From: Planctomycetota bacterium
Lineage (GTDB): Bacteria > Planctomycetota > PLA2 > JAEUHO01
Length of the DNA stretch: 64,000 nt
Assembly (NCBI GenBank): GCA_028281445.1
Contig: JANQJW010000074.1
Coordinates: 1 to 64,000, forward strand
Direction of reading: 5' to 3'
Under the pieces are notes generated by a model. The model did not search any database. It had not been told where the DNA came from and saw only the letters and a list, made by a program, of their open reading frames with translations. Position numbers and translations under genes: made by a program. Positions 9,311-17,476 of this stretch are shown one piece after another (the stretch's first letter is position 1; each line of letters opens with the position of its first letter).

Positions 9311-9340
9311 TTGACTCGGGGCGGGCACCGGTCCTTCTTA
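9311..9340 (+). promoter_or_regulatory. Possible promoter of apt
   Basis: TTGACT at 9311-9316 is a good -35 match. TTCTTA at 9335-9340, 18 bp downstream, is only a weak -10. The apt ATG lies six bases after it with no Shine-Dalgarno, so the mRNA would be leaderless or nearly so. Tentative. Confidence 0.3.
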
Positions 9341-9346
9341 CGAGCC

Positions 9347-9877
9347 ATGGACCTCATCCGCGACGCGATCCGTACGATTCCGGACTACCCCAAGGCGGGC
9401 ATCCAGTTCCGCGACGTGACGACCTTGTTGAAGGACGCGCGTGCGTTCCGCGCGGCGGTCGATCTCCTGGTGCAGCCGTGGGCGGGGCAGAAGATCGACA
9501 AGGTCGCGGGCATCGAGGCGCGCGGCTTCATCCTCGGCGGTGCGGTCGCGCACCAGCTCTCCATCGGTTTCGCCCCTGTGCGCAAGCGCGGGAAGCTCCC
9601 GCATCAGACCCTCATCGAGGAGTACGAGCTCGAGTACGGGGAAGATGCGGTGGAGATCCACATCGACGCCGTTGACGAAGGCGACCGGGTCCTCCTGGTC
9701 GACGACCTGATCGCCACGGGCGGGACGGCGGAAGCGGCCGTCAAGCTGCTGCGGCGCGCCGACGCCGAGGTTGTGGGGGCCGCGTTCGCGGTCGACTTGC
9801 CCGATCTCGGCGGCGCGAAGCGGATCGAGGACCTCGGCGTCCCGGTGACGAGTCTCGTCGCGTTCGAGGGCGAGTAG
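9347..9877 (+). CDS. apt: Adenine phosphoribosyltransferase
   Basis: A 176-residue cytoplasmic enzyme of normal family length. It joins adenine to PRPP, giving AMP and pyrophosphate, in purine salvage. The start at ATG 9347 gives the typical N-terminus [20 protein letters not shown]. Diagnostic motifs are [10 protein letters not shown], the [14 protein letters not shown] adenine-site loop, [10 protein letters not shown], the [14 protein letters not shown] segment and the PRPP-binding motif [14 protein letters not shown]. No nearby gene belongs to the same pathway. The last codons and the stop lie in one copy of a 25-bp direct repeat (9860-9884 and 9906-9930), a sign of duplication at the gene end. 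Confidence 0.97.
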   Translation: MDLIRDAIRTIPDYPKAGIQFRDVTTLLKDARAFRAAVDLLVQPWAGQKIDKVAGIEARGFILGGAVAHQLSIGFAPVRKRGKLPHQTLIEEYELEYGEDAVEIHIDAVDEGDRVLLVDDLIATGGTAEAAVKLLRRADAEVVGAAFAVDLPDLGGAKRIEDLGVPVTSLVAFEGE

Positions 9878-9930
9878 CCCGAGGAACGCGAGCAGGCAAA
9901 CACGGGCGTTCGAGGGCGAATGGCCCGAGG
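9860..9930 (+). repeat. 25-bp direct repeat spanning the apt stop codon
   Basis: Copy one at 9860-9884 covers the last four codons and stop of apt; copy two at 9906-9930 differs at two positions, one of which changes the TAG into TGG. The offset is 46 bp. Consistent with a small tandem duplication at the gene end. Confidence 0.8.
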
Positions 9931-9937
9931 CCTTGGG

Positions 9938-10009
9938 CTGTAGGGCCGGGCCTTGTGCCCCTCCGCGCTCCTCGGTGTTCGCGGGGGCACACAAGGTGCC
10001 CCCCTACAG
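9938..10009. repeat. Imperfect inverted repeat (REP-like hairpin)
   Basis: The arm at 9938-9961 (CTGTAGGG...CCTTGTGCCCC) is nearly the reverse complement of 9984-10009 (GGGGCACACAAGG...CCCTACAG), with a 22-base loop. In RNA this would fold into a long hairpin and could end or stabilise the apt transcript. The right arm recurs at 10286-10320. Confidence 0.7.
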
Positions 10010-10320
10010 CAACTCCTGACCGCATTGCCCGTCTTTCGAGGTGATCGTGTCTGGTGGCCCCGTGGTCGTGGTTGTGGTCGTGGTGGTGGTGGTGAAGCAG
10101 GGGGCGGACGCCGCAGGGAGCTCAGCGGGTTACGGCGTGAGCGCCGGCAAGCGGCCTTCTCGACGGAGTCGAGGCGCACGGCGCCGAGCCGTCACGACCA
10201 CGACCACCACCATCACCACCACCACGTGAGCACGAACACCATCACTCGCGGCGGGGAGCATCCGTCATCGCTCCTTGCCCTCGCCTTCGCGGGGGCACAC
10301 AGGGTGCCCCCTACAGCAAC
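9978..10320 (+). repeat. Dispersed direct repeat, two copies
   Basis: A 35-36 bp element occurs at 9978-10013 and again at 10286-10320, starting TTCGCGGGGGCACACA and ending CCCTACAGCAAC, with one substitution and one base length difference. Each copy also contains a short internal palindrome GGGGGCAC...GTGCCCCC. This is the pattern of a REP-type or small mobile intergenic repeat. The second copy ends ten bases from the stop of the protease gene at 10331. Confidence 0.75.
10062..10225. repeat. Low-complexity GTG/CAC inverted repeat arms
   Basis: A GTGGTCGTGG-type run at 10062-10094 faces a CACGACCACG-type run at 10193-10225. The arms match at 27 of 33 positions, with a 98-base spacer. Because each arm is a period-3 simple sequence, pairing is partly trivial, but the opposed orientation is notable. 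Confidence 0.6.
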
Positions 10321-10330
10321 AGGTGAACGC

Positions 10331-12958
10331 TCAGTCCTGCGGCCGTTCGCCCAGGACGAGTGTGAGCGTCTGGACCCGGCCCGCTCGCTCGACCGAGATG
10401 CGCACCGTCTCGCCCGCCATGCGCTGGTGCACGATCTGGAGCACCTCGAGAACGGTCGGCGTCGGCTGGTCGTCCACCGCGCGAATGACGTCACCGGGCT
10501 GAACACCCGCACGCGACGCCGCGCTGGTCTCGTTCACGCGATCGATCACCGGAACGGCACCGCGCCCGAACCACACGCCCATCAGCCCGCGCACCGGCGC
10601 GCGGCCTGCCAGCAGTTCCGGCACCGACGCCTGGATCTTCGACCACGGGATTACGAACCCGATGCCGCTGTTGCGGCCGTGCTTCGCGGGATCCCAGACG
10701 GTGAGCATGCCCACGATGCGGCCTTCGAGATCCACCGCGGCGCCGCCGACGTTGCCGTCGAGCGCACCCGCGTCGGTCTGCCACATGCCGCGCCACGGCG
10801 AGGGCGCCGTCTCGGGATGCTCCTTCGAGAGGATGCCCATCGTGACGAGCGGGTCGATGGGACGGCGTTGTCCGAACGGGTCACCGGCCGTGATGAGGAA
10901 GCGCCCGCGTTCCGCGGCGGACTCCGGCGCCGCCTGCGGCCGCGCAACACCCGCGAGCTTGCGCTTCGTGCGCAGCAGCGCGAAGCCCCAGCGCAGGTCG
11001 TGACCGACGAGCGTGGCTTCGATGCGATTGCCCTTCGGGTCCCAGACGTGGATCCGGCCAACATCTTCGAGTCCCTCGCGCAGCCGTGCTCCGTCCGGCA
11101 CCTTCCAGAGCGTCTCCACGCGTTCGGAGAGATTGGCGAGGTTGTAGAGGCTGGTGACGACGAGGTCGTCGCCTGCTACGAGGCCGCTGAACGCGCCCTC
11201 GTACCGTGTGAGCTTGACCGTCTTGCCTTCGAGCGGAACGCTCTGGCTGATCGCGCGCGCCCGCTGCGCCTCGATCGAGACGAGGGACGGACGGATCCGG
11301 CGGCCGGCGTTGTGCAGAACCTCTTCCAGCGCACCGCCGCCCTTCGCCGTATGGCGGCCCATCTGCCGGTTTTCGAGAAGCGGGCGTGCCGCCGGCACCT
11401 TCTGCAGTGCACCGAGGATGCGATCGATCGGCACCGCCTTGCCGAGGAAGCCGTAGGGTTCGTCCGAGGCCGGATCGACGTACGTGCTGATCGTGCCGAC
11501 GAGCCGGCCGCTGAGATCGACCATCGGTCCGCCGTTCACACCGCGGTTGACGCCTGCACTCGTGTACACGAACCCGTCCCGTCCGCCATCGACGGCGCTC
11601 ACGACGCCCGCCGTCAAGGACGGCGGCTCGGGATCGGCTTCGTCGAAGGCACTGCCGACGGCCAGGGTGATCGAGCCCGGTTGCAGGTTGTCGCTGCGCC
11701 CGGGCGGGACGAAGCTCGTCAACCCGCCGACCGGGAGCTCGGTGAGCTGGACGAGGCTCGTGTCGACATCACGGTCGCGGTAGACGACGCGGCCCCTGTA
11801 CGTTCGCCACAGTCGGGACGGCGGATGCCAGATGCGGACACTCACGTCCGTGCGCCACGTGCGTCCGACGCGCGGCTTCCCGTCGGCGTACTCCCGCTGC
11901 CAGACGAGGCCAGCGTCGCCATCCGACAAGACGAGGCCGCTCGGATGGACGACCACACCCGACGAGAAGCCGGCGCGGCGTCCGGTGACGCCGTACGGCA
12001 CGCACACGGCGGCGGAGGGAATCACACGCTGGATGGCGCGACGGTACTCCGCTTCGAGATCGGTCAGTGCGCTCGGCGCGGCCCGCGTCGTCGGCGCGCT
12101 CTCCCGATCCGGTCCGAGCGTGCGCGTGAGGAAGTTTCGAATCGCGTCGACGGGGACGGCGAAGGAAGCACCGGTGTACGACGGGCCGACGCCACCGCTC
12201 ATGGCACGCGTTGCGATGCTGCCATTGATGCCCAGCAGCTCGCCGCCCAGGCTCCACAGCGGACCGCCGGAGTTGCCGGGGTTGATCTCGGCGTCGTGTT
12301 GCACGGTGGGTACGCGCACGTAGCCGCCATGGCGTGCGGGACGCATGGCTGAGATCACACCCACCGTCGCCGCCGGCCGTCCCTCTAGCGAGAGCAGGAA
12401 CGGGTTGCCGGCGGAGCTGACCCACGTGCCGGCTTCCAACCTCGGCTTCGTGGGGACGCGGACCGGCTGCAGTCCGTTCGGCGACCCGGAGAACCGGGCG
12501 ATGGCGAGATCGACGCTGCGATCACTTGCGCGCACCGCGATCGAGTGCGCCTTCCCGTCCGAGGTGATCGCCTCCAGCCGGCCGCTGCGCGCGGTCCCGG
12601 TCTGCGCGACGACGTGGGCGTTCGTGAGCACCCACGTGCCGTTCCACCGAACGAGCACGCCGGAGCCGGCGCCCTCCATGACGAGCGGCGCGGGGCGGCC
12701 GGCACTGCGGGCGGCCGCGAGCGGCTGGCGTCCGACAATCGTGACGCTCGCGGGCTCGACACGTCGTAGCGCGCTGACGAGCTCATGCTCGAGCGCGCGG
12801 GCGCGGTCGTGCGAGCGGACCTGGATGACCGGGGCGGGTGCGGCGGGCGCAGGTTCTTCCGGCGCGGCCTCGGACGGCAACCCGCCCGCGGCGGCGAGGA
12901 GGGTGAAGACAACGAGGAAACGCACCAGGCCCTGCGGGGCACGTGTTCGCATGGGCAT
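10331..12958 (-). CDS. Exported trypsin-like (S1C/HtrA-type) protease with one active and two degenerate protease domains plus C-terminal PDZ
   Basis: An 875-residue protein with an N-terminal hydrophobic export signal (VRFLVVFTLLAAAGGLPSEA), so it acts outside the cytoplasm. Domain 1 (about 50-290) has an intact triad: His115 in VLTNAHVV, Asp150 in SVDLAIARF and Ser230 in INPGNSGGPL. Domain 2 (about 300-520) aligns, but His is replaced by Asp348 and Ser by Asn475 (RGVNGGP). Domain 3 (about 540-780) has Tyr605, Gly658 and Val737 (DGNVGGA) at the three positions. A PDZ domain ends the protein (GLMGVWFGRG to LVLGERPQD). HtrA-family proteins usually have one protease domain, so two pseudo-protease copies are unusual; they may bind substrate or regulate domain 1. 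A housekeeping envelope-stress role is possible but not shown. Confidence 0.85.
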   Translation of the reverse strand: MPMRTRAPQGLVRFLVVFTLLAAAGGLPSEAAPEEPAPAAPAPVIQVRSHDRARALEHELVSALRRVEPASVTIVGRQPLAAARSAGRPAPLVMEGAGSGVLVRWNGTWVLTNAHVVAQTGTARSGRLEAITSDGKAHSIAVRASDRSVDLAIARFSGSPNGLQPVRVPTKPRLEAGTWVSSAGNPFLLSLEGRPAATVGVISAMRPARHGGYVRVPTVQHDAEINPGNSGGPLWSLGGELLGINGSIATRAMSGGVGPSYTGASFAVPVDAIRNFLTRTLGPDRESAPTTRAAPSALTDLEAEYRRAIQRVIPSAAVCVPYGVTGRRAGFSSGVVVHPSGLVLSDGDAGLVWQREYADGKPRVGRTWRTDVSVRIWHPPSRLWRTYRGRVVYRDRDVDTSLVQLTELPVGGLTSFVPPGRSDNLQPGSITLAVGSAFDEADPEPPSLTAGVVSAVDGGRDGFVYTSAGVNRGVNGGPMVDLSGRLVGTISTYVDPASDEPYGFLGKAVPIDRILGALQKVPAARPLLENRQMGRHTAKGGGALEEVLHNAGRRIRPSLVSIEAQRARAISQSVPLEGKTVKLTRYEGAFSGLVAGDDLVVTSLYNLANLSERVETLWKVPDGARLREGLEDVGRIHVWDPKGNRIEATLVGHDLRWGFALLRTKRKLAGVARPQAAPESAAERGRFLITAGDPFGQRRPIDPLVTMGILSKEHPETAPSPWRGMWQTDAGALDGNVGGAAVDLEGRIVGMLTVWDPAKHGRNSGIGFVIPWSKIQASVPELLAGRAPVRGLMGVWFGRGAVPVIDRVNETSAASRAGVQPGDVIRAVDDQPTPTVLEVLQIVHQRMAGETVRISVERAGRVQTLTLVLGERPQD

Positions 12959-13047
12959 GACCCAAGCCTAGCGCCAGATCCGGGGATCCGGCCCGAACAC
13001 TTCCCGGATGTGAGGGCGGCGCCTCCCAGCGGGCCCCAGGGCCCGAA

Positions 13048-14022
13048 TCAGTTGCGGCGGCCGCCGTTCGGGCGTTGTGCGTCCTTGGACCGCCGCTGGT
13101 CCCAGATGCGGAGCACGAGCCCCGCTTGCTCTTGCACCTTCACCGACGGATCGGCGTGGTGGATCGTCTCGACCCTGCCGCGCAGGGCGAAGGCCTGCGG
13201 CGTCCAGTCGGTCATGAGCACGCGCAGTCCCCGAATGCGCTGCTGCGAATCGCCCGAGCCCAGTGCCTTGACGGCCGTGGCCCGCATGTGCTTGTGATCT
13301 GCGACGTAGCGGGGGTCGGCGATCTGCCGGCTGAGGATGTCCGCCGCTGTGTCGCGGACCCCACTGCTCGCGTCGCTCTCGAAGGCACGCGTGAGCGGTG
13401 CCTGCCACGCGCTGTAGGGGCGGCTTTCGAGCGCGATCAGACCGACCTGCCGGTCGACTGGACGCGCGCCGCTCGTTGCGCGTCGCTGCAACTCGGGCGT
13501 TAGGGCCGGATCGTCGACGTAGCGCAGCATGCGCGCCATGCGGAGCGCGACCTCGTCAGTCTTCTGCCGGTCGATCTCGCCCAGGAGGTCGGCGGCCAGC
13601 GCCTGGTGGGTGCGCAGGGTGCGGGCCAGAGGCTCGCGTGCGGCTGCGAGCGCCTCGCGTCGCATCGCCTCGTCCTGTTCCGCCCCCTGTTTCTCGTCCT
13701 TCGTCCAGTCGCTCTTCCGCTTGCGATCGCGCGCCTCGGCCGTGAGCCCCGCGTCTACGGCCTGCGCGTAGGCGGCGAGCTGCCGGTTGAAGACGGCGCG
13801 GTCCTCCTGCGTCAGTCGTGCGGTCTCGCGCTTGGTCGGGGTGCGCCGGGGTTCTGCCTCCGCGCGCAGGAGGCCGTCGCTCTCCGGGGCGGCCTCGAGC
13901 GGAGAGCGCGTGTCCTGCTCCGGCGTGCCCGCCAGACGCTCGGCTCGATCCGAGAAGAGGAACCAGGCGCCGCCGCCCAGAAGGACGGCGGCCACCACCG
14001 TGGTGAAGAGCGAGCGGTTCAT
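13048..14022 (-). CDS. Membrane-anchored protein of unknown function, probably alpha-helical repeats
   Basis: A 324-residue protein whose ATG (14022) overlaps the stop of the upstream lipoprotein gene in an ATGA (14019-14022), so translation is coupled. One N-terminal membrane segment (LFTTVVAAVLLGGGAWFLF) anchors it, with the rest probably outside the cytoplasm. A charged linker (about 35-110) is followed by helical stretches resembling HEAT-like repeats (TPLTRAFESDASSGVRDTAADIL; HMRATAVKALGSGDSQQRIRGLRVLM). I do not recognise the family. Its position after two giant lipoproteins suggests it serves them, for example as a scaffold or processing partner, but that is inference. Confidence 0.7.
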   Translation of the reverse strand: MNRSLFTTVVAAVLLGGGAWFLFSDRAERLAGTPEQDTRSPLEAAPESDGLLRAEAEPRRTPTKRETARLTQEDRAVFNRQLAAYAQAVDAGLTAEARDRKRKSDWTKDEKQGAEQDEAMRREALAAAREPLARTLRTHQALAADLLGEIDRQKTDEVALRMARMLRYVDDPALTPELQRRATSGARPVDRQVGLIALESRPYSAWQAPLTRAFESDASSGVRDTAADILSRQIADPRYVADHKHMRATAVKALGSGDSQQRIRGLRVLMTDWTPQAFALRGRVETIHHADPSVKVQEQAGLVLRIWDQRRSKDAQRPNGGRRN

Positions 14023-17000
14023 TCCCAGATGACTCCCTGCACGCTGTAGAGCGCCGGCGTCGGCGCCGGCGTCGCCCCGCTGCCTTGCATGACGACGAGG
14101 TAGTGCGTGCCCGTCGTCAGGGCGGTCGCGCGCACGAACGGATCGCTCGCGTCGTCGTGGTTGTCGGGATCCGCAGAACCGAAGGTTCCCTCCCGATCGT
14201 CGTCGCCGTACGCGCTCTGCGCGATCGGCCCGTTCTCGTCCACGATCATCAGCCGGAGCGCGCCGCTCATGCCTTCGCGGATGCGGAAGAGGCTGAACGC
14301 CATCTCCTGCCCCGCCGTCGCGTCGAATCGATAGATGTCGACGTCGCTGTTGTCGAAGATCACGCCGCCGAAGAGGAACGACGGGCCGGTGATGGGCGTT
14401 GCCGATGCCGGGTCGTTGTTCGGCTCGGCCTCGGCTTCGACCGACGCGCTCCGGACCGCCAAGCGGACACGTGCGCGCGAGCGCAGCGATTCGCCGCTTT
14501 CGCTCAGGAGCGACGTACTGATGGCCACTTCGACCCGACGATCCTGCGGATCGAGGACCAGCGTCGCGTCCGGCGTGAAGGTCACGCCCTTGCCGTCGAA
14601 CGCGCTCGCAAAGGCGCCGGACACCGGGTTCCCTGCGTTGCGCACCGTGATCGCGCCCGCCGCAGTCGTGAGATCGACGCGCCGGTTGAACACGAACGTC
14701 AGGGCCGAGTCGTGATCGACGAGCTGGGCCCCGCTCTCCAGCGTGGCCAGCGGATACTCGCCGACGAAGACGAAGGGGAGCGGCGTCCCCGCCGGCAGGA
14801 TGCCCAACGAGCCCGCACCCGGACCGCCGTGGGCTCCCATGTCGTTGCGCGTGCCGTCCGGATCGTCGAAGAACGACTCCGGGTCGCCGGCGTCGACGCA
14901 CGGCGAAAGCGGCGCGAGGCGGAACAGGTCACCGAGTGACGCCACCTCGAAGGGCCAGGCGGGAAGGTCACGGATGTTCTTCGCGAAGAACGGATCACCG
15001 GTAGCAGGCGCGGGGCCGGTCTCCGAGGTCCCATCGCGAATGAGGGAGTAGTCGAACGCGATGAACGAGTCTGCCTCGACGTCTGCGACGCCGCCGAACG
15101 CTCCGATGCAGTTGAGGAACACTGCGTTCGGCCAGTGGTGATCGTCGCGAACGGCGATGTTGGCGCGGCTCGAGTTCGAGCTCGAGTTCCACGCCATGGT
15201 GTTGTTCACGAAGAACGGCCGGCCGCCCTCGATGTCCAGTGCGATCCCGGAGCCTCCGCACGCAGTGATCGCGTTGTTCTCGTATCGCAGGCCGTACGGG
15301 ATCGCGGACGGCGGGACCTCGAAACGGAGTCCGTCCGCGTCGTCGTCACCCCCGAAGCCGATGACGTTGCGCTGCATGAACACGAGGCCATGCGAGCCCA
15401 TGAGGCGGTGCTGGATGCCCACGGTCTCGTCCCCGTCCGTGGTCGGCCCGAAGACGTTGTTGCCTACGTAGACGGCTGCCAGGGAGCGGGTCTGCGTGAA
15501 GTCTCCATCGTCTTCGTTGCGGCGGTCGTCGAACTCGAAGGCCTCGCTGCCGGCGGACGCGAAGTGGTTGTTGAAGATGTTGAGGCACACGAAGCCGTCG
15601 GGCGACGGCCACATCGTGTCCGAGAAGCCGATGTGGCTGTTGAGATCCAGGTTGAGGCCCTGTTCGCTCGAGCCGAGCACCGTGTTCTCCTGAACGGTGA
15701 TCTGCGTAAACCCACCGTGAGTGACGCCGTACTCGACGTTGAAGTCCTCGGTGCCGTCCGAGATCACGTTCCCATGGAGGTTTGCGATCATCGTCCCCTG
15801 GTCGCTCAGGTTCGCATCCACCGTGTCCGGTTGGATGCTGTGGAGCCGCAGCGGTTGCCCCGCAACGCTGCTGAACCAGTTGCCCGCCACCGTCACCGTG
15901 CTGGTCTCGAGCGCCGACACGCCGACGTTGAGCCGGTAGGCGTGGTCGTCCGTGTTGAGAACCGCGTTGTCAGAGATGACGAGCGTCGTCTCGACACCCG
16001 TGAACGGCGAGCCGCCGCCCGTGTCTTCCCACTCCTGGACGCGAATGGTCTCGTCGTTCGTGCCGTTGAAGAGGTTGTAGCGAATCCAGGTCTGGACGGA
16101 CCCGTTCGGACCGACCTGCGCGAGGTCCCAGAGCGCCACGGCCCTACCAAGCAGCCCGCGGCACTCGTTGTCCTCGATGTAGATGGTCAACACGCCGCCG
16201 GTGTCCTTGTCGGCCGGTGAGAATCCGACGTCCACGAAGGAGTCGGTGTTTTCGGCGACGTTGTGGTTGGCCAGCAACAGGAGCCCCGTGGGCGGCACCC
16301 ACAAGTCCCCGGTGACGCAGTCGGCGCCATCGGGACTGCGGTCGAAGACGTTGTTCTCGACGCGCACGCTGTTCATCGCGCCTTCGAGGTTGATGTGGAA
16401 CTCCTCGGGCGCGTGGAACGCGTTTCCGACGAACACCGAGTCCGATGCGAGCGCCTCGCCGTTCGTGTACGCCTCGACCTGGAAACCGTTGACGGTCACG
16501 TCGCAGCAGGTGACCTGCAGGTCGACACCGGCCGCGCGGATCGTCGGATCGGTGGGGAAACCGTCCACGAACCAGAAGCCGTCGAAAAACGTCGGGGTGC
16601 GCTGGTTGACGACACGGACGACCTGGTCCGCCGGGCCGTTCGGCGCGATCATGGTCTGGAAGGCCGTGATGTTGCGCGTCAGCAGGATTTCGGCACCCGT
16701 GGCCCCGGGAGCCAGGGCGTCGAAGCGCGGGAACCCGCCGTAAAGCCCGATGTTGAGAGTCGAGGGCTCCGTGATGTCGATGCGCTCCTCGTACCGCGTC
16801 CCTGCGGGCTCGGCGGACACGAGGATCACGCCGCCGCTGATGTCGTCCAGCGCGGCGACGGCATCCTGGATGAACTGGAACGGCGCTGTGCTGTCTCCGA
16901 CGACGCCATCGGGACTGGGCGCTCCTTGGTCCACGTACGCGACGCTCGACGGCGCGACGGGGATGACCGACACGGCGACCTCGTTCGGGTCGACGTTGCC

Positions 17001-17423
17001 TTCTGTGTCGAAGGCTCGGACGCCGAGCCATACGCGCGCGCCGATTGCGATCAGTGCACTGTCGCTGTTGCTCAGGAGGATCGATGTCGCGCCGGCCGTG
17101 GTCTCGGCGATTGCGTTGGTCCAGTCGATGCTCGCGGGGGTCGCGCCCGCGAAGACGCGGTACACGATGGAAGCGACGGGCGTTTCGTCGTCGACCGCTC
17201 CGCGCCAGCCGATGCGGACGTACGGGCCGCCGGCCGTGGCGATGCACTGGATGCCGCTGAAGATGGGGGCCGCACTAGCGATCGGCGTGGGCGGTGTCGG
17301 TACCTCGCCCGGGGCCGGCGGCATGGCCTCATCGCCGCCGCCGCAGCCGCCAAGGACGAGGACGAGATAGACGCCGGCGATCACGACTAGGAGACCGGCA
17401 AGTACGCGCTGGGTGTGTCTCAT
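14019..17423 (-). CDS. Large beta-helix surface lipoprotein with choice-of-anchor and PPC-like C-terminal domains (paralogue 1)
   Basis: A 1134-residue protein from ATG 17423, chosen because GGAG lies ten bases upstream and a lipoprotein signal follows (MRHTQRVLAGLLV...VLGGC). After a short linker come an FN3-like domain (PYVRIGWRGAVDDETPVASIVYRVFAG), a long right-handed parallel beta-helix with repeated Asn-rich turns (about 200-790: VENNVFDR, IEDNECRG, ISDNAVLN), a choice-of-anchor segment (SPCVDAGDPESFFDDPDGTRN then DMGAHGGPGAG), an SbsA-type Ig-like domain (LTFVFNRRVDLTTAAGAITV) and a PPC-like C-terminal beta-sandwich (DNSDVDIYRFDATAGQEMAF). Beta-helix proteins of this kind often bind or cleave polysaccharides; no catalytic residues can be assigned. 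It is the tandem paralogue of the next gene upstream (17477-20920). Confidence 0.85.
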   Translation of the reverse strand: MRHTQRVLAGLLVVIAGVYLVLVLGGCGGGDEAMPPAPGEVPTPPTPIASAAPIFSGIQCIATAGGPYVRIGWRGAVDDETPVASIVYRVFAGATPASIDWTNAIAETTAGATSILLSNSDSALIAIGARVWLGVRAFDTEGNVDPNEVAVSVIPVAPSSVAYVDQGAPSPDGVVGDSTAPFQFIQDAVAALDDISGGVILVSAEPAGTRYEERIDITEPSTLNIGLYGGFPRFDALAPGATGAEILLTRNITAFQTMIAPNGPADQVVRVVNQRTPTFFDGFWFVDGFPTDPTIRAAGVDLQVTCCDVTVNGFQVEAYTNGEALASDSVFVGNAFHAPEEFHINLEGAMNSVRVENNVFDRSPDGADCVTGDLWVPPTGLLLLANHNVAENTDSFVDVGFSPADKDTGGVLTIYIEDNECRGLLGRAVALWDLAQVGPNGSVQTWIRYNLFNGTNDETIRVQEWEDTGGGSPFTGVETTLVISDNAVLNTDDHAYRLNVGVSALETSTVTVAGNWFSSVAGQPLRLHSIQPDTVDANLSDQGTMIANLHGNVISDGTEDFNVEYGVTHGGFTQITVQENTVLGSSEQGLNLDLNSHIGFSDTMWPSPDGFVCLNIFNNHFASAGSEAFEFDDRRNEDDGDFTQTRSLAAVYVGNNVFGPTTDGDETVGIQHRLMGSHGLVFMQRNVIGFGGDDDADGLRFEVPPSAIPYGLRYENNAITACGGSGIALDIEGGRPFFVNNTMAWNSSSNSSRANIAVRDDHHWPNAVFLNCIGAFGGVADVEADSFIAFDYSLIRDGTSETGPAPATGDPFFAKNIRDLPAWPFEVASLGDLFRLAPLSPCVDAGDPESFFDDPDGTRNDMGAHGGPGAGSLGILPAGTPLPFVFVGEYPLATLESGAQLVDHDSALTFVFNRRVDLTTAAGAITVRNAGNPVSGAFASAFDGKGVTFTPDATLVLDPQDRRVEVAISTSLLSESGESLRSRARVRLAVRSASVEAEAEPNNDPASATPITGPSFLFGGVIFDNSDVDIYRFDATAGQEMAFSLFRIREGMSGALRLMIVDENGPIAQSAYGDDDREGTFGSADPDNHDDASDPFVRATALTTGTHYLVVMQGSGATPAPTPALYSVQGVIWE

Positions 17424-17476
17424 GATTCCACTCCGCTCCGAAAGCCGCTGGTTCCTTGTCTTCCTTCTGTTGCCCA

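Larger units (their letters stand above)
9878..10330. other. Repeat-rich gene-free region after apt
   Basis: No convincing gene is seen in these 453 bases. The region holds a duplicated copy of the apt 3' end, an inverted repeat built from a CTGTAGGG/GGGCAC motif, a second direct copy of one arm about 308 bp further on, and two GTG/CAC-rich arms in inverted orientation. The short reading frames through it are low-complexity (runs of Val, Thr or His). It looks like a site where small palindromic repeats have accumulated. Confidence 0.6.

Noticed and set aside
9311-9340. Strong sigma-70 promoter for apt
   Set aside because: Only the -35 box is good; the -10 match is weak, so it is listed at low confidence rather than reported as a finding.
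10041-10229. Short frame with a run of valines and, in another frame, a run of histidines
   Set aside because: Both come from the GTG/CAC simple repeats; there is no ribosome-binding site and no protein-like sequence outside the runs.
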